DNA of 6,348 nt, taken from the NCBI GenBank assembly GCA_029237515.1, contig JARBAV010000081.1:1-6348 (forward strand), read 5' to 3'. The notes below the pieces were generated by a model. It saw nothing but the letters and a program-made list of their open reading frames with translations, was not told the origin of the DNA and did not search any database. The position numbers were made by a program, and so were the translations under genes. Below are positions 1-5,983 of this stretch, in pieces. The first letter of the stretch is position 1, and each line of letters starts with the position of its first letter. This DNA is from Nitrososphaerales archaeon (lineage in GTDB: Archaea; Thermoproteota; Nitrososphaeria; Nitrososphaerales; Nitrososphaeraceae).

Positions 1-35
1 GGTTATTAAAAAACTGGGCATATGCAACCGCTTAC

Positions 36-43
36 TATAATAA
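36..43 (+). promoter_or_regulatory. Possible TATA box of the tRNA-Arg gene
   Basis: TATAATAA lies about 25-32 bases before the first base of the tRNA. This is the spacing expected between an archaeal TATA box and a transcription start just ahead of a tRNA. No clear BRE is seen. The call rests on position and AT content only. Confidence 0.4.
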
Positions 44-67
44 TTGGTTTGGCATCATCGGGATTGT

Positions 68-173
68 GGGCTCGTGGCGCAGACTAGACAAAAGATTAAT
101 TGTTCAGGCGAAAAATGGACAGCGCGGACGCCTCCTAAGCGTCAGGCCGAGGGTTCAAATCCCTCCGAGCCCG
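68..173 (+). tRNA. tRNA-Arg (anticodon CCU) with a D-loop insertion, probably an intron
   Basis: This gene decodes the arginine codon AGG. A full cloverleaf can be drawn. The acceptor stem GGGCTCG (68-74) pairs with CGAGCCC (166-172), with discriminator G173. The D-stem GCGC (77-80) pairs with GCGC (122-125). The anticodon stem GACGC (127-131) pairs with GCGTC (139-143) around loop CTCCTAA, giving anticodon CCT at 134-136. The T-stem GAGGG (149-153) pairs with CCCTC (161-165) around TTCAAAT. CCA is not encoded. The D-loop spans 81-121, which is 41 bases where about 8-11 are usual. Removing 31 bases, for example 86-116, leaves AGACTGGACA with the normal GG and a 75-base tRNA. Non-canonical introns spliced at bulge-helix-bulge motifs, including D-loop ones, are known in thaumarchaeal tRNAs. 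Identity is firm; the exact splice sites are not. Confidence 0.93.
86..116 (+). other. Putative non-canonical tRNA intron in the D-loop
   Basis: These 31 extra bases interrupt the D-loop of tRNA-Arg(CCU). GACA occurs at both edges (87-90 and 118-121), so the cut can slide by several bases. Removing 86-116 restores a D-loop with GG. The internal segment TTGTTC (100-105) can pair either upstream with GACAA (87-91) or downstream with GGACA (117-121). I could not draw a convincing standard bulge-helix-bulge at these exact borders, so the boundaries are approximate. Confidence 0.6.
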
Positions 174-234
174 CTCTACCTACGGGTTCATATACTTCTA
201 TATCACCTAAGTAAATGGTTGGGTACGATGAAAG

Positions 235-531
235 ATGCCTTCGAGTCTTGCTACTGTCATTAAAAGGGTTGACTCAAAATCCAACGCTAAGAACAGGAGG
301 TTAGTCTACAGATTTGAAGAGTTTATGAAAGACACTGCCATATGTGAAAAGTACCAGAAAGATAATCTATTTGTAATCTTACTTTATGCCAGCTGTATGG
401 ACTCAGGATTAACAAAACAAGACTACGATAATATCAAAGAAGGAAATGATTCAGACGGCCTAGGGTTGAGAATTCCATTCGAACATGAAAGGAATTCTGC
501 ATGTCAAGAATATGGTTATCATACATGCTAG
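235..531 (+). pseudogene. Truncated tyrosine recombinase/integrase, N-terminal core-binding fragment
   Basis: The frame encodes 98 residues starting at ATG 235, about 60 bases after the tRNA. Residues 14-56 (from SKSNAKNRRLVYRFEEFM to the LFVILLYASCM stretch) resemble, from memory, the SAM-like N-terminal DNA-binding domain of thaumarchaeal integrases. In those proteins a conserved asparagine/arginine start, a helix of the type FYEYL and a second helix ending near a FYDI motif follow one another; residues 66-74 here (QDYDNIKEG) would match that last part. After about residue 75 the likeness is lost. There is no catalytic domain: the Arg, His-x-x-Arg and Tyr residues are all missing, where a full integrase would have about 350-400 residues. 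It is therefore probably a non-functional relic left beside a tRNA target site. It could instead be a short unrelated hypothetical protein. Bases 532-676 hold no gene I can support. Confidence 0.5.
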
Positions 532-676
532 GATGGATGTGAATCAGCCGGGAACACAAGAGATATTTGTGAGACATTTACTGATGCCTCATGACTATCT
601 CATTCGCCAGAGCATATTACAATAGATTCATAGATGGCTGCTATCATGAAATTGATTGAAATTAGTGGCTATTTGA

Positions 677-2956
677 ATGGTTAACATAGCATTAGCATCA
701 AGAATCTCTTTTTCCAGGAAGAGTCTGTTTTTTGGAGTTATTCTTATAATTAGCATCACAACATCAATAATTTTCTTTGCCGATGTAGAGGCCAGGGAAC
801 ATTATTCACATTGGATCATTAGCCTTAGTGCATCTGTGACGGCTGTTCTCGCCATTTCAATATTGTTTCAGCAAAAACGATATCAAGGCCTCATTGAGAG
901 GGCTGACCTTGCCCTTGCAATAGCCTTGGGATTGTCACTTTCAGCTGAGATACTTTGGGCAATATATGAAATAATACTTGACGTCGTGCCACCTGTTCCT
1001 TCTTTTGCAGATATATTATCTCTATGTGCTTATGCCTCGCTGGGATACTATGTTTATTCTACTTACTTTCGATATTACAGGCAATTTCATTTCAGCTACG
1101 TGCCGATGATTGCAGCTATAATTGTCAGTGCCATCTTTCTCACATATATAATTATACAGACTCTGAATTTGGCCGATCTTTCATCAATTAGGGGAATTAC
1201 TATTTTTTCAGTAATTATAGCATATCCGATTCTTGATGCAATCATTATCGTGCCATCTTTCTTGATTGTAGCCAATTACAGGAAGGAACCACATTGGTTT
1301 ACGCCCTGGCTCTTCAAATCTGCGGGAATTTTTCTTGTGGCGATTTCAGATAGCTGGTTCGCACTGTTCGTTGTTACATCAATGACGAATGAATTGTGGC
1401 CATCAACTATGATCTTTGCAGCTCATAATGTAATCATTGCCGCCGGATTACTCTGGTACGTTGTTGCATCAGCAGCTCGCGCAAATTCGAATCACACTAA
1501 TTTGAATGAAAGTTTTGAAGAAAATAATTCACAGCAAAAGTATGGTCTCAATAAGCCGGAAATAAATAGTAAGAAAGTAAGTAATACTCCCAATTACGTA
1601 ATTTTTATTACTCTAACGTCTCTAGCAGTTCTATCCATTGTGTTAATCGCGATAAATCTATCCCCATCGCTTATATCAATATGGTCAGAAGGTCAGGAAC
1701 TCAATATCTTAGTCTCGTCGGAGAATCGAGTTGGAACGCATGAGGATTCGGAAACCGGAAACACGGTGAATATTGGTGCTCTTTTGCCCCTAAGTGGAGT
1801 AAGAGCATCATCTGGAACATCGACCGAAGCTGCGCTTGAAAGAGCTGTTGAAGATGTTAATGAGTACTTCTCCCATACCAATTCGAGTATACGGTTCAAC
1901 TTAGTAGTACAGGATACAACATCCAACCCCGCAATAAGTTTGGAAAAGCTTAAACTGCTTGCGGAGAATGGTATTCGGATAGTGATAGGACCGGCTACCA
2001 GCGCAAATGTGGAGGCAATCAAGGATTATGCCGATAAAAATGACATCATTATTATGAGTCATTCTAGCACGGCTCCATCTCTTGCTGTTGCAGGAGATAA
2101 TATTTTCAGATTTGTCCCAAATGATCTTGAGCAAGCTAAGGTTATTGCAAAGGAAATGTGGAATCAAGGCATAAGGATAGTAGTTCCCCTTTGGAGGAAT
2201 GATATTTACGGTCATGAATTAATGCAAGGGGTTAGGAACGAATTTCAAAAATTAGGTGGCAAGTTTGATGAGAATTCTGATAACATTGGTTACGCTCCGA
2301 GGACCGGGCAATTGGCCGCTAGTTTACATAGGATCAATTTCATAATGTGGGACAATACTTTGAAAACCATAGAAAAAAAGGTCACGAGTGCGTTGTCCAA
2401 CCACAGTCAAGAACAAATAGGAGTATTTATGGTCTCACTTGATGAAGTTACTCCGTTATTGATCCAGGCCTATAACCATCCGATACTATCAAAGGTAAGG
2501 TGGTTTGGAAGCGATGGGACTGCGCTCAACGAAAAACTCATTAAGAATCCAGAATCGGCGCTATTTGCAGTAAACACTTCGTTCAATAGTCCTATCTTCA
2601 GTCTCCAATATGGGAACCAGGAGAAATTAGATGAATTATTGGAAGAGATTCGATCACGAGTGCATGTGACGCCGTCGCCATATTCAGCTGTCGCATATGA
2701 TGCGTTTTGGGTTGCAGCTTTGGCAGAAAATGTTACTATGCTCAAAGAAGGAAATCACACCTCAAGGGAAATGGTGGACGGTCTCAAAAAAGCCATAGTG
2801 GATTCTGCAAATTCGTATTTTGGAGTGACGGGCAACACTTCTCTCAATGCCGTGGGTGACAGAGCTAACGGTCAGTATGATTACTGGAAGGTAGTGGCGA
2901 AAGACGTTGGTGGTACAGCTCCAACTTTTTCTTGGAATAGGATGACTGATAAGTAA
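677..2956 (+). CDS. Polytopic membrane protein with an extracellular type I (LivJ-like) ligand-binding domain
   Basis: This 759-residue protein has two parts. Residues 1-265 hold eight hydrophobic helices, near 17-34, 45-64, 77-100, 108-128, 141-161, 172-199, 213-235 and 243-264. Basic loops (QQKRYQ at 65-70, FRYYRQ at 131-136, NYRK at 200-203) fall on one face and fit an N-inside topology. A polar linker (266-305) leads to a ninth helix (306-328), which puts the C-terminus outside. Residues 363-745 form a periplasmic-binding-protein type I fold of the branched-chain amino acid/amide receptor family (Peripla_BP_6-like). Its landmarks are VNIGALLPLSG (364-374), IRIVIGPATSANVEA (433-447), MSHSSTAPSL (460-469), FRFVPND (477-483), RWFGSDGTALNE (608-619), AVAYDAFWVAA (671-681) and YFGVTGNTSLN (714-724). 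The family normally captures small solutes for ABC import or senses them; the ligand here cannot be named. No kinase, methyl-accepting or ATPase domain is attached and no ABC genes are nearby. The membrane part contains a PPVPSFADILSLCAYA stretch like that of multi-helix sensor modules in bacterial signalling proteins. ATG 677 starts without a Shine-Dalgarno site. A sensor or anchored solute receptor is the best guess. Confidence 0.88.
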   Translation: MVNIALASRISFSRKSLFFGVILIISITTSIIFFADVEAREHYSHWIISLSASVTAVLAISILFQQKRYQGLIERADLALAIALGLSLSAEILWAIYEIILDVVPPVPSFADILSLCAYASLGYYVYSTYFRYYRQFHFSYVPMIAAIIVSAIFLTYIIIQTLNLADLSSIRGITIFSVIIAYPILDAIIIVPSFLIVANYRKEPHWFTPWLFKSAGIFLVAISDSWFALFVVTSMTNELWPSTMIFAAHNVIIAAGLLWYVVASAARANSNHTNLNESFEENNSQQKYGLNKPEINSKKVSNTPNYVIFITLTSLAVLSIVLIAINLSPSLISIWSEGQELNILVSSENRVGTHEDSETGNTVNIGALLPLSGVRASSGTSTEAALERAVEDVNEYFSHTNSSIRFNLVVQDTTSNPAISLEKLKLLAENGIRIVIGPATSANVEAIKDYADKNDIIIMSHSSTAPSLAVAGDNIFRFVPNDLEQAKVIAKEMWNQGIRIVVPLWRNDIYGHELMQGVRNEFQKLGGKFDENSDNIGYAPRTGQLAASLHRINFIMWDNTLKTIEKKVTSALSNHSQEQIGVFMVSLDEVTPLLIQAYNHPILSKVRWFGSDGTALNEKLIKNPESALFAVNTSFNSPIFSLQYGNQEKLDELLEEIRSRVHVTPSPYSAVAYDAFWVAALAENVTMLKEGNHTSREMVDGLKKAIVDSANSYFGVTGNTSLNAVGDRANGQYDYWKVVAKDVGGTAPTFSWNRMTDK

Positions 2957-3020
2957 TCATCTCGGTGACAGCCTAACGCCTATTACAAAAGTATCTAGTT
3001 ACTTCTAAAAAACATAAAAT

Positions 3021-3465
3021 GCGGAAGAACGAATTGATCCTAAACTAAATAGTTCCACCTCGCTCTCTTTCCCCTGCAGCGATGGCTCTGCGCTGAACGA
3101 AGCTGTTGAAAGAAATACCAAGGTAGCAAAATTTGCAGTAAGAACTAACCTTATGAATCCGCAAGTCGGAGTGGTAGGGGAAGAAGGAACTAATAAAATG
3201 AGAGTGCTGCATCCCTGAATAATATATTTAGAAAGGGGATAGGTGAATTTCATAGCACAGAGGCGCAGACTACAGCTCTAAAAGATCAAGGAAAGGATTC
3301 AAATGTAACTGCAGAGACACACACATTGGTGTTTTGAAAACGACCTTCGTTGAAATAGCTAGCTCATATTCAGGTATCACAGGTAAAAAAATTCTTAACA
3401 ACTATGGCGATAAGAAATTTGGATACTCTGATTTTTGGGGCTTTAAAGGGCAAAGGAGAAAATGA
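3021..3465 (+). pseudogene. Decayed remnant of a second type I ligand-binding protein
   Basis: Three reading frames in succession match the C-terminal half of the ligand-binding domain encoded just upstream. Frame one (about 3021-3215) contains SDGSALNEAVERNTKVAKFA, which aligns with SDGTALNEKLIKNPESALFA of the intact gene, and stops at TGA 3216. Frame two (3212-3336) contains ALKDQGKDSNVTAE, roughly matching the MLKEGNHTSREM region. Frame three (about 3319-3465) contains ASSYSGITGKKILNNYGD followed by GYSDFW, aligning with ANSYFGVTGNTSLNAVGD followed by QYDYW. At least two frameshifts separate the pieces, and the N-terminal lobe and membrane part are missing. It cannot be expressed as one protein. 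It is a diverged paralogue rather than a recent copy, since only about half of the residues agree. Bases 2957-3020 and 3466-3575 show nothing recognisable. Confidence 0.8.
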
Positions 3466-3575
3466 CAATAACTTGGATTTTCATTGTGCACGTGCCGGAA
3501 ATGCTCAGTTCGCGGCAGGCGAGTAGGCGGATAAATCTGAGAAGATACGGTTCATAAATTAGAATAAGAGCGAAT

Positions 3576-3863
3576 TTGAAAAATTCAAAGTCATTCACAG
3601 TGAGCTCCAAGTGTCCAGGGATTAACAGGTCACACGACTGTGTTCAAAATCAGATATCTCTAATAACTCATCTTGAGAAGCATGAACATGAGCAATTATG
3701 TCCATTATGCATGGACTACGCTGCTAGAAAGATTCTTGTTCAATCCTTGATTTTGAAGCTGAGGACGGTCGTGGTTGCGTTGAACCATTTCTACATTTAT
3801 AATGCAATAACTATTCAGAATCATACCGGTCAATTCTCTGCTGCATTCCAAATCAGGACTTAA
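3576..3863 (+). CDS. Doubtful small hypothetical protein with a CxxC motif
   Basis: This open frame of 95 residues would start at TTG 3576, since no upstream ATG is available. Its middle part (residues 28-55) is a charged, helix-like stretch with HEHEQLCPLCMDYAARKIL, in which His and the CPLC pair could bind a metal. The C-terminal third has no clear character. There is no Shine-Dalgarno site, and the start lies inside a small TTTGAA/TTCAAA inverted repeat (3575-3589). I do not recognise the family. It may be a real short zinc-binding protein, a decayed gene following the pseudogene upstream, or a chance frame. Confidence 0.25.
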   Translation: MKNSKSFTVSSKCPGINRSHDCVQNQISLITHLEKHEHEQLCPLCMDYAARKILVQSLILKLRTVVVALNHFYIYNAITIQNHTGQFSAAFQIRT

Positions 3864-3893
3864 AATATCGTCAATTGAATTCATGGGCAATTT

Positions 3894-4553
3894 CTATGGA
3901 CTTTGGTATGTAGGATTTAACCATTCTATGAAACATGCATAATTAAGAGACCGAACATCTTCCAAATAGTTTGGGAGTATTTTGACAGATCTAAACCCAA
4001 TATCCAATTCGAATGTCAAAACAAGATCTCTTAATTCCCTTTTCATCACCTTCTCAGCATATTCATACACAGACATCTTGTATGCGTATTCAGCGTAATT
4101 GAATAACCTTCCTCCTCCTATCATTCTCCTAAGGTTTAGCTTAATTACTAATTCTTTCCACCTGTCAATAATCATGCTTCCAATACCTTCATGTCTGTGT
4201 TTTGGATGTGTAGAAATATCTGCTAAATATAATGTGTCCCCATTTGGGATATGGGTTGTAAATAATCCGTCAGCAGTAATGCCAATCCATGTATGCTCTG
4301 CGTACTCAGGATTAAGGGTGACTATAAAAGTACTGGCAGAACCGACTATAGTACCGTCTGGTTCAACGGCAACAAATTGTCCTTCTGGAAAAATGGTAAG
4401 ATGACTTTTAAGCTCTTCTGAGCGCCATATATTTCCGTAAGGAGCAAGATATGGATAGGATTCCTTCTGCAACTCCACTATCTTAGAAATGTCTTGTTGA
4501 TTCGTATTTCTAACAATAACTCCTAAATCACGCGGATGTAATAAATCAGACAT
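3894..4553 (-). CDS. GNAT family N-acetyltransferase
   Basis: This 219-residue protein is of the GNAT superfamily, which transfers an acyl group from acyl-CoA to an amine; the acceptor here is unknown. The N-terminus (VIVRNTNQQDISKIVELQ, 12-29) is the usual first strand and helix. Strand 60-79 carries VAVEPDGTIVGSAS. Motif A is LADISTHPKHRHEGIGSMII (110-129), with the acyl-CoA pyrophosphate-binding signature R-H-E-G-I-G at 120-125. Its C-terminal half (RRMIGGGRLFNY at 142-153, YAEKVMKRELRD at 165-176, FIEWLNP at 208-214) resembles the GNAT domain found alone in archaea and, in bacteria, fused to carbon-nitrogen hydrolases (nitrilase superfamily). No hydrolase domain is present here. The length suits a complete stand-alone enzyme. 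ATG 4553 is the first in-frame ATG and fits a short-leader transcript. It is in the same direction as the AbrB-PhoU gene but separated by 364 bases, so it is probably transcribed on its own. General class is sure; substrate is not. Confidence 0.9.
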   Translation of the reverse strand: MSDLLHPRDLGVIVRNTNQQDISKIVELQKESYPYLAPYGNIWRSEELKSHLTIFPEGQFVAVEPDGTIVGSASTFIVTLNPEYAEHTWIGITADGLFTTHIPNGDTLYLADISTHPKHRHEGIGSMIIDRWKELVIKLNLRRMIGGGRLFNYAEYAYKMSVYEYAEKVMKRELRDLVLTFELDIGFRSVKILPNYLEDVRSLNYACFIEWLNPTYQSP

Positions 4554-4583
4554 ATATTCGTATATTCATAGTACTGCCTTGAA

Positions 4584-4600
4584 AGATATTAAAGTTTATA
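4584..4600 (-). promoter_or_regulatory. Likely promoter (TATA box) of the acetyltransferase gene
   Basis: Read on the minus strand, TTTAATAT (4586-4593) resembles the archaeal TATA consensus and lies about 33-40 bases ahead of ATG 4553. A start some 26 bases after it would give a leader of roughly 10 bases, in keeping with the lack of a Shine-Dalgarno site. A second TATA-like stretch (ATAATATAAA) sits just upstream. Confidence 0.4.
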
Positions 4601-4859
4601 TTATTTTTTTGACGAAATGAATAATATCGCTAGATCACTTTTTTAATTGGTAGTTTATAGGTCTCGGCATAGATTTATGATTTAGGGAACTCCAGTTAGT
4701 TAATTTGTTCATGACTTCGATTGCGATCCTTGAAGATGGAACTGTAACAGAGCATGTGCTAACCTGTTAACTAAATAGTGCCGAATAGTAACGAATCGAC
4801 TGAAAACTGATCCACGATTAGACCAAGAATGATTTCCATTCATCTGGCGTCCTTAGATT

Positions 4860-4911
4860 TTCATTTAGATAAGGTAGGAATAAAATGGAGGTTAGATGCA
4901 ATCTAAATGAA
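4860..4911. repeat. 11-bp perfect inverted repeat with TTAGAT/ATCTAA motifs
   Basis: TTCATTTAGAT (4860-4870) is the exact reverse complement of ATCTAAATGAA (4901-4911), with a 30-base spacer. The hexamer TTAGAT also occurs at 4853-4858 and 4892-4897. The last copy forms a competing hairpin TTAGAT-GCA-ATCTAA at 4892-4906. The repeat starts seven bases beyond the stop codon (TAG on the minus strand at 4918-4920) of the AbrB-PhoU gene, so it may shape the 3' end of that transcript. It could also be a protein-binding site. It is not a classic U-tract terminator. Confidence 0.55.
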
Positions 4912-4917
4912 TTCTTA

Positions 4918-5916
4918 CTACGTTTGTGGTTTTGGATATCCGGGTTTTACTAGATCTGCAATATCCACCCAACACTTGGCAATCCGGTCCATAGAGTAGA
5001 TGCAATTGAGAATCGAAATGTTGGGGTCAGGTTGTGAACCCTTAGTGGATTTCTCTTTTATGGATACAGATAGGTTCGAGAATCTTAGGTACATCTTTAC
5101 TACTTCCTCGCTCAGCAAATCGTCTTTAGCAATAAATGCGCTTATAGATCTGTGTTGCATATTGTCAACAATTGTCCCTGCTTCCACGATTTCAGTTCCA
5201 AATCCAGTTCCCCATAATTTGGGTATTGTTGACGAAAATTCTGAGACATAATCACCAGCACTTTCTAAGTGGCTCGCCGCTACTCTGTAATCGAGTATGT
5301 CGATATTGCTTAAATTAAGCTTGCGTGCAATTCGCTGATTTAGCATTGCACTTCTGATTAGGCGAACCAACAAGAAGTACTGTCTATCGATTTCATCATC
5401 CCTTCTTATTATGAGCTTGATCAGCTTCGTATCTTTATTCACTATAGCCTTAAGCCCATCCCTCATCATACCTTTGATTATTGCATTCATTCTACGAAGT
5501 ATCTTTGCGGCATCTAGTGAACTAGCATCAATAAGGAACTGAAAGTTAATGTTGAGACTATCCTCGTCAACAATTTCGAGTCCTACGAGCTTGCCTGTGG
5601 CAGTTAGGATTTTCTCTCGATCTTCGTAATCTATCGGGGTTCTGGCCTTGATCCTGATGTTATCATAACCTAATAGATAAGCTCCGAATAGTTGGTTAAT
5701 AAGAATATCCACAACCCTAGCAGGGTAATTGATGCCAAACCCCCGAAAAATCCCATTCCTATCAACTGACGGAAGAATGGCAATTGAATTATCATTGCTG
5801 AGTTCCATTAGAATGGTATCGCCTTTTTTAAGTTGGTTCTGGCGAACCCAATTAGCCGGAAGTGATACAAGCGAGCTACTTCCTATCTTCTGAAGGCGGC
5901 GAGCATACGAGACCAT
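4918..5916 (-). CDS. AbrB-PhoU domain transcriptional regulator (PhoU-like phosphate regulator)
   Basis: This 332-residue protein has an N-terminal SpoVT/AbrB-type DNA-binding domain (residues 1-50; RRLQKIGSSSLVSLPANWVR at 6-25 and KKGDTILMEL at 30-39 are typical of the swapped-hairpin fold). A long PhoU-like helical part follows. The first PhoU-type repeat is about 130-230, with RRDDEIDRQYFLLVR (171-185) and SHLESAGDYVSE (215-226) carrying the acidic E/DxxxD-type metal-binding pattern. The second is about 240-325, with YSMDRIAKCWVDIADLV (307-323). The architecture and length match archaeal proteins annotated as phosphate uptake regulators (COG0704 group). Many archaea have several paralogues, and direct control of a phosphate transporter is inferred from the family only; no pst genes are in view. 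It is probably a cytoplasmic DNA-binding regulator. ATG 5916 starts the AbrB domain directly and the transcript may be nearly leaderless. It is divergent from pantoate kinase, with a palindromic site between them that it may bind itself. Confidence 0.9.
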   Translation of the reverse strand: MVSYARRLQKIGSSSLVSLPANWVRQNQLKKGDTILMELSNDNSIAILPSVDRNGIFRGFGINYPARVVDILINQLFGAYLLGYDNIRIKARTPIDYEDREKILTATGKLVGLEIVDEDSLNINFQFLIDASSLDAAKILRRMNAIIKGMMRDGLKAIVNKDTKLIKLIIRRDDEIDRQYFLLVRLIRSAMLNQRIARKLNLSNIDILDYRVAASHLESAGDYVSEFSSTIPKLWGTGFGTEIVEAGTIVDNMQHRSISAFIAKDDLLSEEVVKMYLRFSNLSVSIKEKSTKGSQPDPNISILNCIYSMDRIAKCWVDIADLVKPGYPKPQT

Positions 5917-5947
5917 TTAAATTTAAACATGTTTAAACTAATTAAAC
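5916..5947. promoter_or_regulatory. Operator-like palindrome and 10-base-phased TTTAAAC repeats
   Basis: TTTAAACATGTTTAAA (5922-5937) is a perfect 16-bp palindrome. Its core unit TTTAAAC starts at 5922 and 5932, and a near copy ATTAAAC starts at 5941 (TTAAAC at 5942), so the units lie about one helical turn apart. A further TTTAAA abuts at 5916-5921. The block sits over the likely minus-strand promoter and start codon of the AbrB-PhoU gene. A dimeric AbrB-type protein binding on one face of the DNA, perhaps for autorepression, would fit. This is inference from position and symmetry. Confidence 0.5.
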
Positions 5948-5983
5948 ATTATTCTTATATTATCAATAAATCCTAAATAAGTT
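5917..5983. promoter_or_regulatory. Divergent promoter region shared by the AbrB-PhoU and pantoate kinase genes
   Basis: Only 67 bases separate the two divergent starts. The central TATATTAT (5956-5963) reads as a TATA-like box on both strands. On the plus strand it lies about 25 bases before ATG 5984, which suits leaderless transcription of pantoate kinase. On the minus strand either this element or TTTAATTA (5939-5946), centred about 26 bases ahead of ATG 5916, could serve the regulator gene. No Shine-Dalgarno site precedes either gene. Confidence 0.5.

Larger units (their letters stand above)
4554..4917. other. Non-coding gap between the acetyltransferase and AbrB-PhoU genes
   Basis: I see no supportable gene on either strand. 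The left end holds the acetyltransferase promoter and a T-run (4604-4610). The right end holds an inverted repeat downstream of the AbrB-PhoU stop codon. The middle (about 4620-4840) has many stops in every frame and no recognisable RNA structure. Confidence 0.5.

Noticed and set aside
66..263. Open frame of 65 codons running through the tRNA gene
   Set aside because: It lies almost wholly over the tRNA-Arg and its flank, shows no protein-like features, and the RNA gene explains the conservation.
485..625. A 46-codon frame overlapping the end of the integrase relic, tested as a frameshifted continuation
   Set aside because: Its translation (starting MKGILHVKNMV) shows no integrase catalytic motifs or other recognisable pattern.
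1693..2215. Two minus-strand frames of about 105 codons inside the receptor gene
   Set aside because: They are antisense to the well-supported ligand-binding domain and have no recognisable content.
3005..3253. Minus-strand frame of 82 codons
   Set aside because: It is antisense to the pseudogene remnant, whose plus-strand blocks match the neighbouring receptor domain.
3705..3890. Minus-strand frame of 61 codons next to the acetyltransferase end
   Set aside because: No domain, no start signal, and it overlaps another doubtful frame on the plus strand.
4099..4404. Plus-strand frame of 101 codons
   Set aside because: It is the shadow of the GNAT acetyltransferase, which has clear family motifs.
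4598..4612. T-run as a plus-strand transcription terminator
   Set aside because: No plus-strand gene ends before it; on the minus strand it is simply AT-rich promoter sequence of the acetyltransferase.
5070..5090. A T-loop-like sequence (GGTTCGAGAATC) suggesting a tRNA
   Set aside because: No acceptor or anticodon stems surround it, and it lies inside the AbrB-PhoU coding sequence.
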